Shown in pieces: positions 1-6,588 of a DNA stretch of 6,588 nt. The position numbers were made by a program, and so were the translations under genes. Origin of the DNA: Oscillospiraceae bacterium (GTDB taxonomy: Bacteria; Bacillota_A; Clostridia; Oscillospirales; JAAYXM01). Location: contig JAFQVE010000237.1 in the NCBI GenBank assembly GCA_017408185.1, positions 1 to 6,588 on the forward strand, written 5' to 3'. The notes under the pieces are model-generated. The model saw only the letters and a list, made by a program, of their open reading frames with translations. It was not told the origin of the DNA and searched no databases. Numbering within the stretch: the first letter of the stretch is position 1; every line of letters begins with the position of its first letter.

Positions 1-738
1 AAATATGAAAACAGCTATAACCGTGTCGAGTGGCTTTCGCATACAGCAGATGAACTCATATGGTTCAGAGGAGCAATAGCGATCAAAAGCAACAAAGACG
101 AAGGAAAGTATGGCGCATACAAAATTCGTGTTCCTGCAGAAGGAACATACAATGTTACCTTGCAGTACAGAAAGGTAGAAAACAACGGCGCTGAAGGCGA
201 AATGTACATTCTGCCGATAGATCAAAAAGATAACATTGAAGGGGCAATAGCAACAGCAAAGGCTGAAGGAAAAGGTCCGCTTCTGACGGTCGACTTTAAA
301 GACAACGATGCAAATGTCAGTGCTGAAGCTTGGGCAACACCATATTTTGAAACGGAACCTCGTTTGTGGACAGCAGAGGCTGCAGGTGAATACATAGTAG
401 TATGGAAAATGGCAGCCGGAAGACCAGGCGCAATGCAGCCTGCAAACCTGATTTTTAATGGCGGAGATACGCTTGCAGTAAGCAGTATTGATTTCAGGGT
501 TTCTTCAACATTGAAGCCAAGTGTAGCTCTGTATTTGTCAGACGGAAGTTCTCCTGATTCTTCTGAGTTTACGGTTACATATGAGTCATCTGACGAAACA
601 CTATTGAAGATTAATAATGAAACCGGAAAATTCACCGGGCTTGGTGCTGGTGAAGTAGTCGTAACTGCAAATGTAGAATATAACGGAAACATATATACAT
701 CAGAATTTGTAAAAACACTGACCGGTGATGAAACTCTT
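1..738 (+). repeat. Protein-level tandem unit 1: beta-sandwich module plus Big_2-like Ig domain (left-truncated)
   Basis: Residues 1-246 form the first of two related units. The first part carries the pattern YKIRVPAEGTYNVTLQY (40-56) and AGEYIVVWK (128-136), typical of jelly-roll carbohydrate-binding or glycan-recognition modules. The second part (157-240) ends with the Big_2 hallmark, a short strand, then TGKFTGLGAGEVVVTA. Compared with unit 2, about 35 residues at the N-terminal end are missing, so the window edge cuts inside this unit and more copies may lie upstream. The binding role is inferred from fold pattern and position, not from a recognised CBM family. Confidence 0.7.
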
Positions 739-3700
739 CCGTACAGCAATGCGGCAAAAACGTATTCATTTATCGAAAAGAGTACAGATTGGCATCAGAC
801 CATTGTTTATGAAGGAGAAGGCGGTCCGCTGGATAACGATGTCCGGAATATAACATATGATTACACGGGCGGAAATTACGCATGGTACGGTTCTACAGAA
901 TACAAAGCTCAGGCAGCATACTGCTATGCGCACGGCGATGCTGTAAGCGGAAGAATGCGTATGCACCGAAAAGCAGGCGGATGGACAGGTTTCCGTATAA
1001 TGGTGCCGGTTCGCGGAAAGTATGCCGTCCATATGCAGTATGTTAAATATTTTAATGGAGAGGGACCATCCGACGTATATATAATTCCGTCAAGTGTTTC
1101 CCCGGAAAATGCAGGGGACTATCTCACCGAAGATTATTACGTAGGAACAATAAACACACTTGATGTAACTCTTTCCGATTTTGCATTTGGTGATTCATGG
1201 ATAGGTGAAGTTAACATCCCGGAAGCCGGTGAATATGCAGTTATCTTTAAGGCTAAAAGTACGTGTTATACTTCAATACGCACTTTGACGCTCGATGGCG
1301 TAGAAGGGATGAAGCGTGTTGAGATCATTTCTGAAAAAGATGGTGTAGATGTCGGGAAGAGTGTTCGTGCATCTGTGCGGGCGTTTCTTCTTGACGGAAC
1401 GGAGATTCCTGCCGAAGATTTTACCGTTGAATATAAATCCGAACAACCTCATATCGCAAGTGTATCTGATGATGGCACTATTACCGGTATATATGAAGGT
1501 ATCGCGAATATAACAGCAACGGTGAGATATGGTGCTGATGTATCTAAAACTTCGATTGTTGTAACTGTAACTGATAACAGCGGAATGAAAAGTGCAGAGT
1601 TTGCTACTTTCGCTGATGAACTCTATGTCGGCGGCAAAACAAAGATAACACTTCTTGCGAATATGAACAGCGGAAATAAGCTTGCGGTAGGTGTTGAAAA
1701 TGCAAGCTTTGAGTTTGCTTCCGAGCCGGAGGGCATCCTTTCTGTTGAAGATGGTTGTCTTGTTGCAAATGCTGAGGGAACAGCAACTGTTTCTGCTATT
1801 GTATCTTTCCGCGGAGAAACGAAAGAAACAAATGAGCTTACGTTTAACATAAAGGTTGGTACACAGAAGAACCGCACAACAATATACACAGATGAAATGC
1901 GCGCGGCGGCACTTGAAAATGCCAAGAATTATGATTGGGCAAAAACAATTGCGAAAAATGCCAAGACAACAGCTGATTTGTATCTCGAACATATAGACTT
2001 GATTTACGATATGATTGATCCTGATAATCTTCCGAGATCAATGACCGCTGCATTGCTTGATGACCCGAATGCATACAGCTGTATTTATTGTGGCATTGAC
2101 ATCCGCGACGAGTACGGATCATATGCATGGGGTATTAATCCGATGTCACGTCCGTGGAAGATTCAGTGTCCGGACTGCAAGCGCCTTTTCCCGTCTAATG
2201 ACTTTGAAAGCTTTTATGAATTGGGAAAAGACAGTTCTGATAAGTTCGACCTTGCGCGAGCACGTCAGCTTCACCACGAAATGCTTTATCATAAGGATGG
2301 AGCAGGATGTACATGTACCGCGCCGACTGAAGAAAATACACCCGAATGGTATGAGTTTTATGGCTATGGAAATCCTGAAGGATATCTTTACAATGAGTTA
2401 TATGCGGAGCTTCGGGATTCCTCAAAACCTGAAACATATAACAAAGATCCGCTCACCAAAGAGGCTGTCGATGGCTCGCGCTGGGGCGTAGATGACGGAT
2501 GGGGATATGCTACAGGAGAAATAGCATCGTCAGGTGTTCCGATTAGAAAAGCATTTGTTGCTTTTTATAACTTTTCTATATGGTCGGCGGGAAGTCCCGT
2601 GCAATACATCGGTAAAGCATTGAAAGCTTTGAAAGAAGCATATCTTTATACCGGAGAGGAAAAATACGGAATAGCCGGCGCAATAATTACCGATAGAATC
2701 GCAGACGTTTATCCAACGTATTCATGGGAACCGTATCTTGAATTCCAGCATTCACATGGCGGTATGTATAACGGAAAAATTGATGGTAGCATCTGGGGGA
2801 GAAACCATGGAATATGGTTTGCTGAAGCATATGATGCTTTTTGGCCGATAATGGGACATCCGAAAGTTATCGAATATCTTTCCAAAAAGGCAACGGAGTA
2901 TGGGCTTGAAAACGAAAAGCTTTCTGCAGAAATGATACGTAAAAACTGCGATGACGGCATATGTCGAGAGGTTTTCAAAGCTATAAAAAATTCACAAATA
3001 AATGCTAACTTCGGTGCGCATCACCAAACGCTTGCAACTGCAGCCATTGCGCTCGATTCAAAGCCCGAAACGGAAGAAATGATAGCGTGGTTGCTTGCTC
3101 CAAGTGTGATAACCAAGGAAACAGTATATAAATACGGTAAGACATTTAATATGTATGTAGGAAATTCGGGCGGCGAAATGATAGCGACAATTTTGCGCGA
3201 AGTTGACCGCGATGGTTTTGGCGCAGAAGTAGGCGTAACCTATAATCAGGGGTGGTTCACAAATATTCTGAAGTCGATTGAACTTTTTTATAACTATGAC
3301 CCGAATTCTATCTTGAATCTTTACAACAATCCGAAATTCCGCAAGATGTTCTATGCAATATATAAAATGACAATGGCGGGAGATTATTCACTGCAGGTCG
3401 GAGACCATTACAGCACGGCGGATACAACAAACGACACGGATAGAGCTGCCATGCTTACCGGATATCTGAGGCTGAATGATCCTCTTCTTGCCCGTATGTA
3501 TCATTCGCTTATTCAAACCCATTCAAATCCTTCGATTTTCAAAAGTATTTTTGAAGCAAGAAACGGAACAATTGATGAAGAGATAGAGGACATTGTTGAC
3601 GAATACGGGGAAATTGAGCTTTCAAGCGAAAATCTCGCAGGCTTCGGGCTTGCCGTGCTTCGTGACGGTGAAAAGATAATGGGTTCAAATGCGAAGAACT

Positions 3701-6120
3701 TAAAACGTGACACATGGTTGTGGTATGGAAAAAGCGATACAGCTCACGGGCATCTTGATGTTTTGCAGATGGGTATCGATGCTTATGGATTCAACTTTAC
3801 TCCGGATCTTGGATATCCTTCGGCAACCGGAAATGACCCGAACAGAGTGCAGTGGGTAATGAACACACTTTCCCATAACACTGTCGTTGTGGATGGAAAA
3901 AGGCAAAATGCAATAGATATAGGAAACCCGATTCACTTTGACGATGCAGGTAAAGTCAAGATTGTTGATGTTGAGGCTCCGGATGTCTATGATGCAACCG
4001 ATATTTACAGAAGAACCCTTGTGTCGGTGCAGGCATCAAATGAGGTTGATTATACGGTTGACTTCTTCCGCGTCCGCGGCGGTAATGAGCATATTTACAG
4101 CTTCCACACACAGTCGTTTAATGGCGTAACAACGGACGGCTTGAATATGGAACCGCAGAACGGCGGAACATATGCCGGTGAAAACACAGACTACGGAAAC
4201 GACCCATATACTCAGAATTCGTCTTCTTACGAAACTGCTTATCCGATTGGATATACCTGGCTTCGTAATGTACAACGAGATAATGAACCACAAGACGGAA
4301 CATTCTCTGTAAACTTCAAGCAGACTGATTTTAACAAACAGGTTTCTGATTCAAAGGGGTTAAATCTTAAGTGGACAGCACTTAATGACTGGACTCCGTC
4401 AAGTGTAGGTATTGCAACTGCTGAACCGCCGAAACTTGCTCAGAACAAGAATATCCCTGAGCTTGACTATATGCTCGTTCACAGAAAGAGTGAGAATAGA
4501 CTCGATACTCTCTTTACCTCGGTTATTCAGCCGTATAATGGCGAGGAGTATATTGAAAGTATGAACAGCGTTGCGCTTTCTATAGCCGATGGTGAAGAAA
4601 TAGATGATGATACCGCAAAGGCAGTAAAGGTAAAGCTTAAAAACGGCAGATGTGATTATATCGTTTATGCAACGAACAACGGCGTTACATATACGCTCAC
4701 GGATGGAAACGTAAGCTTTAACTTCCGCGGATTTGTTGGTGTTTATTCTGTCAATGAAAATGGTGTAAACATTTACTCTTATGTGAATGACGGAGATATC
4801 ATTGGTGATATAGACACAGTTGCAAGTGTTTCTGGCAAGGTGGTCGACTTTGAAAAAGAGATTTCGCTTGAAAACTATATTGCCGTTGAACTTGATCGTG
4901 AGGTTGATGCTTCATCTCTCGCCGGAAGATATATCTATGTTGATAATTCAGGCAAAAGCAACGGTGCATACAGAATTGAAAGCGCAGAAGTTAGCGGAAA
5001 GAATGCTGTATTAGATATCGGCGATGTTACTTTGATAAACGAATACCGGGATTCAAGCAATGCTGAACTTGGATATATTTACAATATAGCAGAGAATAAC
5101 AAATTTGTCATTCCGTTGTCGACAACAGAAGATGCTGCTCCGATATTGGATGATGTCGATGAAAATCTGACAACAAGTGCAGGATCTTCAATCAGTATCA
5201 CAATGAATGCAACAAGCCCGGCAGAGGAGAGTATAACCTATGTCGGAACGCATATTCCGCGTGGTGCAACGCTTGACAGCGCAAGCGGCAAAGTTACATG
5301 GAAGCCAACTGCAAGCCAGGTAGGTACGCATACATTCGTTATAACGGCGCGAGATGCTTCCGGACGCGAAAATAACACAAGCTTTGAGATAACTGTCTAC
5401 GGATCGACAACAGGCAGCGGTTCGTCAACCGATAATTCCGGCACCTCCGGTGAGGGAACATCCTCCGGCGGTGGTGGAGGTGGCGGAGCCGCACCGACCG
5501 ATGAGCCGGAAGCTGATACAAGCGGTGGAAGCGGAGAAAATGAAGGAAACACTGATAACACGGGCACGGAAAATAACTCTCTCCGCTTCACCGATCTTGT
5601 CAACCACCCCTGGGCGGAGGACGCGATAAACGAACTTGCAGCAGACGGAATAATCAAGGGAACATCTGCAAGCACGTTCTCACCTGCAAATAACATAACA
5701 CGCGCAGATTTTGCTCTGTTGCTTGTTCGTGCGTTCAAGCTTACAAGTGACAATGCGGAGAATTTTGCAGACGTTACAGCATCTGATTACTTCGCACCGG
5801 AGCTTGCGATAGCGCGTAACAATGGAATTATATCAGGCGTTGGTGATAACAAATTCGCACCGCGTAACACCATCACCCGTCAGGATATGATGGTCATAGT
5901 TCACAGAGCATTGCAGAAACAGGGTGTAGGCTTCGACATTTATGACGAACCGAAATATGAGGATTTCGACGCTGTTGCGGAATACGCAAAAGAAGCGGTA
6001 TCTACGCTCATTGGTGCGGGACTCGTTAATGGTAAGAGCGGGAAAATAGCTCCGGCTGATTACACAACCCGTGCAGAAGTGGCAGTGCTTATCAAAAGAA
6101 TACTTGATTATGTAAAGTAA
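1..6120 (+). CDS. SLH-anchored heparinase II/III-family polysaccharide lyase, multidomain, 5'-partial
   Basis: This frame is open from base 1 to the TAA at 6118-6120 (2039 residues, 5' end missing). The TTG at 160 is internal, because the frame continues upstream with sequence that matches a later repeat. Domains by window residue: binding-like module 1-156 and Big_2-like 157-246; second copy 255-437 and 438-525; third Big_2-like 533-620; heparinase II/III-type lyase about 627-1600; unassigned beta module 1606-1707; He_PIG Ig 1712-1799; low-complexity linker 1801-1860; three SLH domains 1861-2035. The lyase signature is HGHLD at 1249-1253, then DLGY at 1269-1272 and SHNTVVVDG at 1291-1299. 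By family knowledge such enzymes cleave uronic-acid-containing polysaccharides by beta-elimination; the SLH domains would hold it on the cell wall. The substrate cannot be read from the sequence. Export is inferred, since the signal peptide lies outside the window. Superfamily assignment is confident; the PL family number is not. Confidence 0.93.
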   Translation, partial: KYENSYNRVEWLSHTADELIWFRGAIAIKSNKDEGKYGAYKIRVPAEGTYNVTLQYRKVENNGAEGEMYILPIDQKDNIEGAIATAKAEGKGPLLTVDFKDNDANVSAEAWATPYFETEPRLWTAEAAGEYIVVWKMAAGRPGAMQPANLIFNGGDTLAVSSIDFRVSSTLKPSVALYLSDGSSPDSSEFTVTYESSDETLLKINNETGKFTGLGAGEVVVTANVEYNGNIYTSEFVKTLTGDETLPYSNAAKTYSFIEKSTDWHQTIVYEGEGGPLDNDVRNITYDYTGGNYAWYGSTEYKAQAAYCYAHGDAVSGRMRMHRKAGGWTGFRIMVPVRGKYAVHMQYVKYFNGEGPSDVYIIPSSVSPENAGDYLTEDYYVGTINTLDVTLSDFAFGDSWIGEVNIPEAGEYAVIFKAKSTCYTSIRTLTLDGVEGMKRVEIISEKDGVDVGKSVRASVRAFLLDGTEIPAEDFTVEYKSEQPHIASVSDDGTITGIYEGIANITATVRYGADVSKTSIVVTVTDNSGMKSAEFATFADELYVGGKTKITLLANMNSGNKLAVGVENASFEFASEPEGILSVEDGCLVANAEGTATVSAIVSFRGETKETNELTFNIKVGTQKNRTTIYTDEMRAAALENAKNYDWAKTIAKNAKTTADLYLEHIDLIYDMIDPDNLPRSMTAALLDDPNAYSCIYCGIDIRDEYGSYAWGINPMSRPWKIQCPDCKRLFPSNDFESFYELGKDSSDKFDLARARQLHHEMLYHKDGAGCTCTAPTEENTPEWYEFYGYGNPEGYLYNELYAELRDSSKPETYNKDPLTKEAVDGSRWGVDDGWGYATGEIASSGVPIRKAFVAFYNFSIWSAGSPVQYIGKALKALKEAYLYTGEEKYGIAGAIITDRIADVYPTYSWEPYLEFQHSHGGMYNGKIDGSIWGRNHGIWFAEAYDAFWPIMGHPKVIEYLSKKATEYGLENEKLSAEMIRKNCDDGICREVFKAIKNSQINANFGAHHQTLATAAIALDSKPETEEMIAWLLAPSVITKETVYKYGKTFNMYVGNSGGEMIATILREVDRDGFGAEVGVTYNQGWFTNILKSIELFYNYDPNSILNLYNNPKFRKMFYAIYKMTMAGDYSLQVGDHYSTADTTNDTDRAAMLTGYLRLNDPLLARMYHSLIQTHSNPSIFKSIFEARNGTIDEEIEDIVDEYGEIELSSENLAGFGLAVLRDGEKIMGSNAKNLKRDTWLWYGKSDTAHGHLDVLQMGIDAYGFNFTPDLGYPSATGNDPNRVQWVMNTLSHNTVVVDGKRQNAIDIGNPIHFDDAGKVKIVDVEAPDVYDATDIYRRTLVSVQASNEVDYTVDFFRVRGGNEHIYSFHTQSFNGVTTDGLNMEPQNGGTYAGENTDYGNDPYTQNSSSYETAYPIGYTWLRNVQRDNEPQDGTFSVNFKQTDFNKQVSDSKGLNLKWTALNDWTPSSVGIATAEPPKLAQNKNIPELDYMLVHRKSENRLDTLFTSVIQPYNGEEYIESMNSVALSIADGEEIDDDTAKAVKVKLKNGRCDYIVYATNNGVTYTLTDGNVSFNFRGFVGVYSVNENGVNIYSYVNDGDIIGDIDTVASVSGKVVDFEKEISLENYIAVELDREVDASSLAGRYIYVDNSGKSNGAYRIESAEVSGKNAVLDIGDVTLINEYRDSSNAELGYIYNIAENNKFVIPLSTTEDAAPILDDVDENLTTSAGSSISITMNATSPAEESITYVGTHIPRGATLDSASGKVTWKPTASQVGTHTFVITARDASGRENNTSFEITVYGSTTGSGSSTDNSGTSGEGTSSGGGGGGGAAPTDEPEADTSGGSGENEGNTDNTGTENNSLRFTDLVNHPWAEDAINELAADGIIKGTSASTFSPANNITRADFALLLVRAFKLTSDNAENFADVTASDYFAPELAIARNNGIISGVGDNKFAPRNTITRQDMMVIVHRALQKQGVGFDIYDEPKYEDFDAVAEYAKEAVSTLIGAGLVNGKSGKIAPADYTTRAEVAVLIKRILDYVK
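763..1575 (+). repeat. Protein-level tandem unit 2: beta-sandwich module plus Big_2-like Ig domain
   Basis: Residues 255-525 repeat unit 1 with an offset of roughly 281-291 residues. Residues 328-349 align without gaps to 37-58 with 9 of 22 identical, including the shared VP, G-x-Y and QY positions. AGEY recurs at 409-412 (128-131 in unit 1), and FTVEY at 474-478 matches FTVTY at 190-194. The Big_2-like half is about 438-525 and contains GTITGIYEGIANITATV. The divergence points to an old duplication with no nucleotide-level repeat left. Confidence 0.75.
1597..1860 (+). other. Third Big_2-like Ig domain, directly before the lyase
   Basis: Residues 533-620 read as one more Ig-like domain of the bacterial group 2 type: an LYVGGKTKITL opening strand, then LSVEDGCLVANAEGTATVSA, the usual turn before the last strands. 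It has no binding-like partner module, so it probably acts as a spacer joining the repeat arm to the catalytic part. This is a fold-level call from pattern alone. Confidence 0.65.
1879..4800 (+). other. Heparinase II/III-type lyase region (helical toroid plus beta-sheet domain)
   Basis: Residues about 627-1190 are helix-rich and fit the alpha/alpha toroid of this superfamily. Residues about 1207-1600 fit the antiparallel beta-sheet domain. Likely catalytic candidates are H1008 in NFGAHHQ (a histidine on the helix after the AYD motif at 943-945) and Y1081 in TYNQGW, the positions where heparinase II-like enzymes carry their catalytic His and Tyr. H1249 of HGHLD would match the catalytic His of the beta domain. 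H1251, D1269 and H1292 match the His-Asp-His set that, as I recall, binds the structural zinc of Pedobacter heparinase II. The alignment is by eye; motif presence is seen, residue roles are inferred. Confidence 0.85.
2080..2178 (+). other. Four-cysteine putative zinc cluster inside the lyase N-terminal part
   Basis: Residues 694-726 contain two CxxC pairs: CIYC at 694-697 and CPDC at 723-726, 25 residues apart, followed by FPSNDFESFY. The spacing is that of a zinc ribbon or rubredoxin-like knuckle. I recall similar double-CxxC segments ending in a P-[ST]-N-D-F motif in some bacterial heparinase II/III-like proteins, so this is likely a feature of the subfamily rather than an accident. Two more cysteines follow at 770 and 772 (GCTC). 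Metal binding is inferred. Confidence 0.6.
4816..5121 (+). other. Unassigned beta-rich module after the lyase
   Basis: Residues about 1606-1707 lie between the end of the lyase beta domain and the He_PIG Ig domain. The segment alternates short hydrophobic strands with turns (ENYIAVELDREV, RYIYVDNSG, NAVLDIGDVTLI) and has no motif I recognise. It could be the last sheet of the lyase or a small accessory binding domain. Similar strand-rich tails follow some heparinase II/III-like proteins, which makes the first option reasonable. Confidence 0.45.
5134..5397 (+). other. He_PIG-type putative Ig domain
   Basis: Residues 1712-1799 match the He_PIG pattern: an APIL start, then IPRGATLDSASGKVTWKP followed by a GTHTFVITARDASG strand-turn-strand ending in FEITV. 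This cadherin-like fold is common in secreted polysaccharide-active enzymes as a spacer or weak binding module. Here it sits between the catalytic part and the wall-anchoring end. Confidence 0.85.
5401..5580 (+). other. Low-complexity Gly/Ser/Thr/Glu/Asn linker
   Basis: Residues 1801-1860 are almost entirely Gly, Ser, Thr, Asn, Asp and Glu with a run of seven glycines at 1823-1829. It is a flexible linker that separates the extracellular modules from the wall-bound SLH domains. The Gly run is encoded by mixed GGN codons, so it is not a simple trinucleotide slippage tract. Confidence 0.85.
5581..6105 (+). other. Three tandem SLH domains (cell-wall anchor)
   Basis: SLH 1 is at about residues 1861-1912 (FTDL, WAEDAI, GIIKG, ITRAD), SLH 2 at 1921-1970 (FADV, YFAPEL, GIISGVGDNKFAP, ITRQD) and SLH 3 at 1986-2035 (YEDF, YAKEAV, GLVNG, TTRAE). 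Each ends in the conserved TRAE-like motif that, by family knowledge, takes part in binding pyruvylated secondary cell-wall polysaccharide. Three copies is the usual functional number. The protein ends four residues after the last domain. Confidence 0.95.
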
Positions 6121-6129
6121 GCAAACTTA

Positions 6130-6169
6130 CACAAATGGCTGTTGCGATATTTTGCAACAGCCATTTGTG
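6130..6169 (+). terminator. Strong intergenic hairpin, possible terminator or attenuator
   Basis: A perfect inverted repeat pairs 6130-6145 (CACAAATGGCTGTTGC) with 6154-6169, giving 16 base pairs around an 8-base loop (GATATTTT) that may close further to a 4-base loop. It starts 10 bases after the lyase stop codon. There is no T-run after the right arm on the + strand (GAAGAAAGG follows), so it is not a textbook Rho-independent terminator. On the - strand the flank reads TAAGTTTGC, also a poor U-tract. It could terminate, partly attenuate, or protect the 3' end of the lyase message. The hairpin is certain; its function is not. Confidence 0.55.
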
Positions 6170-6172
6170 AAG

Positions 6173-6179
6173 AAAGGAG
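6173..6179 (+). promoter_or_regulatory. Ribosome binding site of the CapA-like gene
   Basis: AAAGGAG lies 9 bases before the ATG at 6189, a good Shine-Dalgarno match and spacing. An in-frame TGA at 6168-6170 blocks any longer start, so this site fixes the start codon. It begins only three bases after the hairpin's right arm, so hairpin folding would leave it exposed rather than bury it. Confidence 0.85.
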
Positions 6180-6188
6180 AAAACCACA

Positions 6189-6588
6189 ATGAAAATAGTT
6201 TTTGCGGCAGATATGGCTGCGACTGCAGCTAATGAAGATTTATTCATAAACGGCGATGTTGAAAAGATAACCGACAAGCCAATACTTGAATACCTTGCAA
6301 AGTTTGATTTCCGCGTTATGAATATAGAAATGGCGCTTACGGAAACAAACGATCCGATTGTAAAATGCGGACCTAACATTAAAGCTTCGAAGAAAGCGAT
6401 AAATGCAATAAATAAATTTAATCCGTCCCTTGCTCTTTTATCCAACAATCATGTTCGTGATTTCGGCGAAGCCGGACTTCGCGATACGGTTGAGGTTCTT
6501 TCCAAAAACAGTATTCCGTATATCGGAGCGGGCGAGAACCTTGCCGAGTCCCGCGTTCCGTATATCCTGGAACAGGATGGAAAGAAGG
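6189..6588 (+). CDS. CapA-family (PGA_cap) metallophosphatase-like protein, 3'-partial
   Basis: The ATG at 6189 is the first possible start after an in-frame TGA at 6168-6170 and has a strong ribosome binding site. The 133 visible residues match the N-terminal half of the PGA_cap fold: a first strand KIVFAADM with D8, then MNIEMALTE (44-52, the usual N-L-E-x-x-L-T position), PIVKCGPNIKA (56-66), LLSNNHVRDFGEAGL (83-97, the family's NNH-x-x-D-x-G motif) and SIPYIGAGENLAESRVP (108-124). Full proteins of this type usually run to 300-400 residues. Family members are related to calcineurin-like metallophosphatases; characterised ones act in poly-gamma-glutamate or capsule formation, but the reaction of most is unknown. 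There is no signal peptide or N-terminal membrane segment here, unlike membrane-anchored CapA, so a cytoplasmic role is inferred. Its position after a polysaccharide lyase suggests a role in glycan metabolism, without proof. Confidence 0.88.
   Translation, partial: MKIVFAADMAATAANEDLFINGDVEKITDKPILEYLAKFDFRVMNIEMALTETNDPIVKCGPNIKASKKAINAINKFNPSLALLSNNHVRDFGEAGLRDTVEVLSKNSIPYIGAGENLAESRVPYILEQDGKK

Noticed and set aside
160..162. TTG as the start codon of the large gene
   Set aside because: The frame is open from base 1 and the upstream residues (GAYKIRVPAEGTY) align with unit 2, so translation must begin outside the window. The TTG codes for an internal Leu.
222..749. 175-codon open frame on the - strand
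   Set aside because: Antisense to repeat unit 1, with no recognisable domain; a by-product of the codon use of the + strand gene.
1273..1992. 239-codon open frame on the - strand
   Set aside because: It lies wholly antisense to the lyase frame, whose translation makes clear Ig and lyase domains there. The antisense product is rich in Cys, Arg and Ser with no domain pattern.
5467..5487. GGN run as a phase-variable simple repeat
   Set aside because: The seven glycine codons are mixed (GGC, GGT, GGA), so there is no uniform repeat unit for slippage; it is a normal linker.
6142..6188. Possible promoter for the CapA-like gene (TTGCGA as a -35-like box)
   Set aside because: No -10-like sequence lies at a fitting distance, and the supposed -35 is part of the hairpin stem.
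6092..6448. 118-codon open frame on the - strand across the gene boundary
   Set aside because: It crosses the intergenic hairpin and runs antisense to well-conserved CapA motifs; no domain of its own.
1..6588. CRISPR array, tRNA, insertion sequence or phage-type feature
   Set aside because: No regularly spaced direct repeats, no cloverleaf-like element and no transposase or integrase motif seen; the window is almost fully coding.

Overview
The window holds most of one very large secreted-enzyme gene and the start of a second gene, both on the + strand, separated by a 68-bp intergenic gap containing a strong hairpin. The coding style (three C-terminal SLH domains, Big_2-type Ig repeats, an AAAGGAG ribosome binding site, moderate-to-low GC, frequent ATA and AGA codons) suggests a Gram-positive-type anaerobe of the class Clostridia, probably a polysaccharide degrader from a gut, rumen or sediment community. 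That assignment is an inference from style, not from a marker gene.

Region 1-6120 is a single uninterrupted reading frame, open at the left edge, encoding at least 2039 residues. Reading N to C it has: two tandem units of about 285 residues, each a beta-rich carbohydrate-binding-like module followed by a Big_2-like Ig domain; a third Big_2-like domain; a heparinase II/III-type polysaccharide lyase (helical toroid, then beta-sheet domain) with a four-cysteine cluster near its start; an unassigned beta module; a He_PIG-type Ig domain; a Gly/Ser/Thr-rich linker; and three SLH domains. The picture is a lyase bound to the cell surface that cleaves a uronic-acid-containing polysaccharide outside the cell. 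The signal peptide must lie upstream of the window.

Region 6121-6188 is intergenic, with a 16-bp perfect hairpin at 6130-6169 followed immediately by the Shine-Dalgarno sequence of the next gene. Region 6189-6588 is the first 133 codons of a CapA-type (PGA_cap) metallophosphatase-like protein, cut by the right edge. It has no visible signal peptide. The two genes are close and co-oriented, so they may belong to one polysaccharide-related locus, but the hairpin leaves open whether they share a transcript. No RNA genes, CRISPR arrays, insertion sequences or attachment sites were seen.
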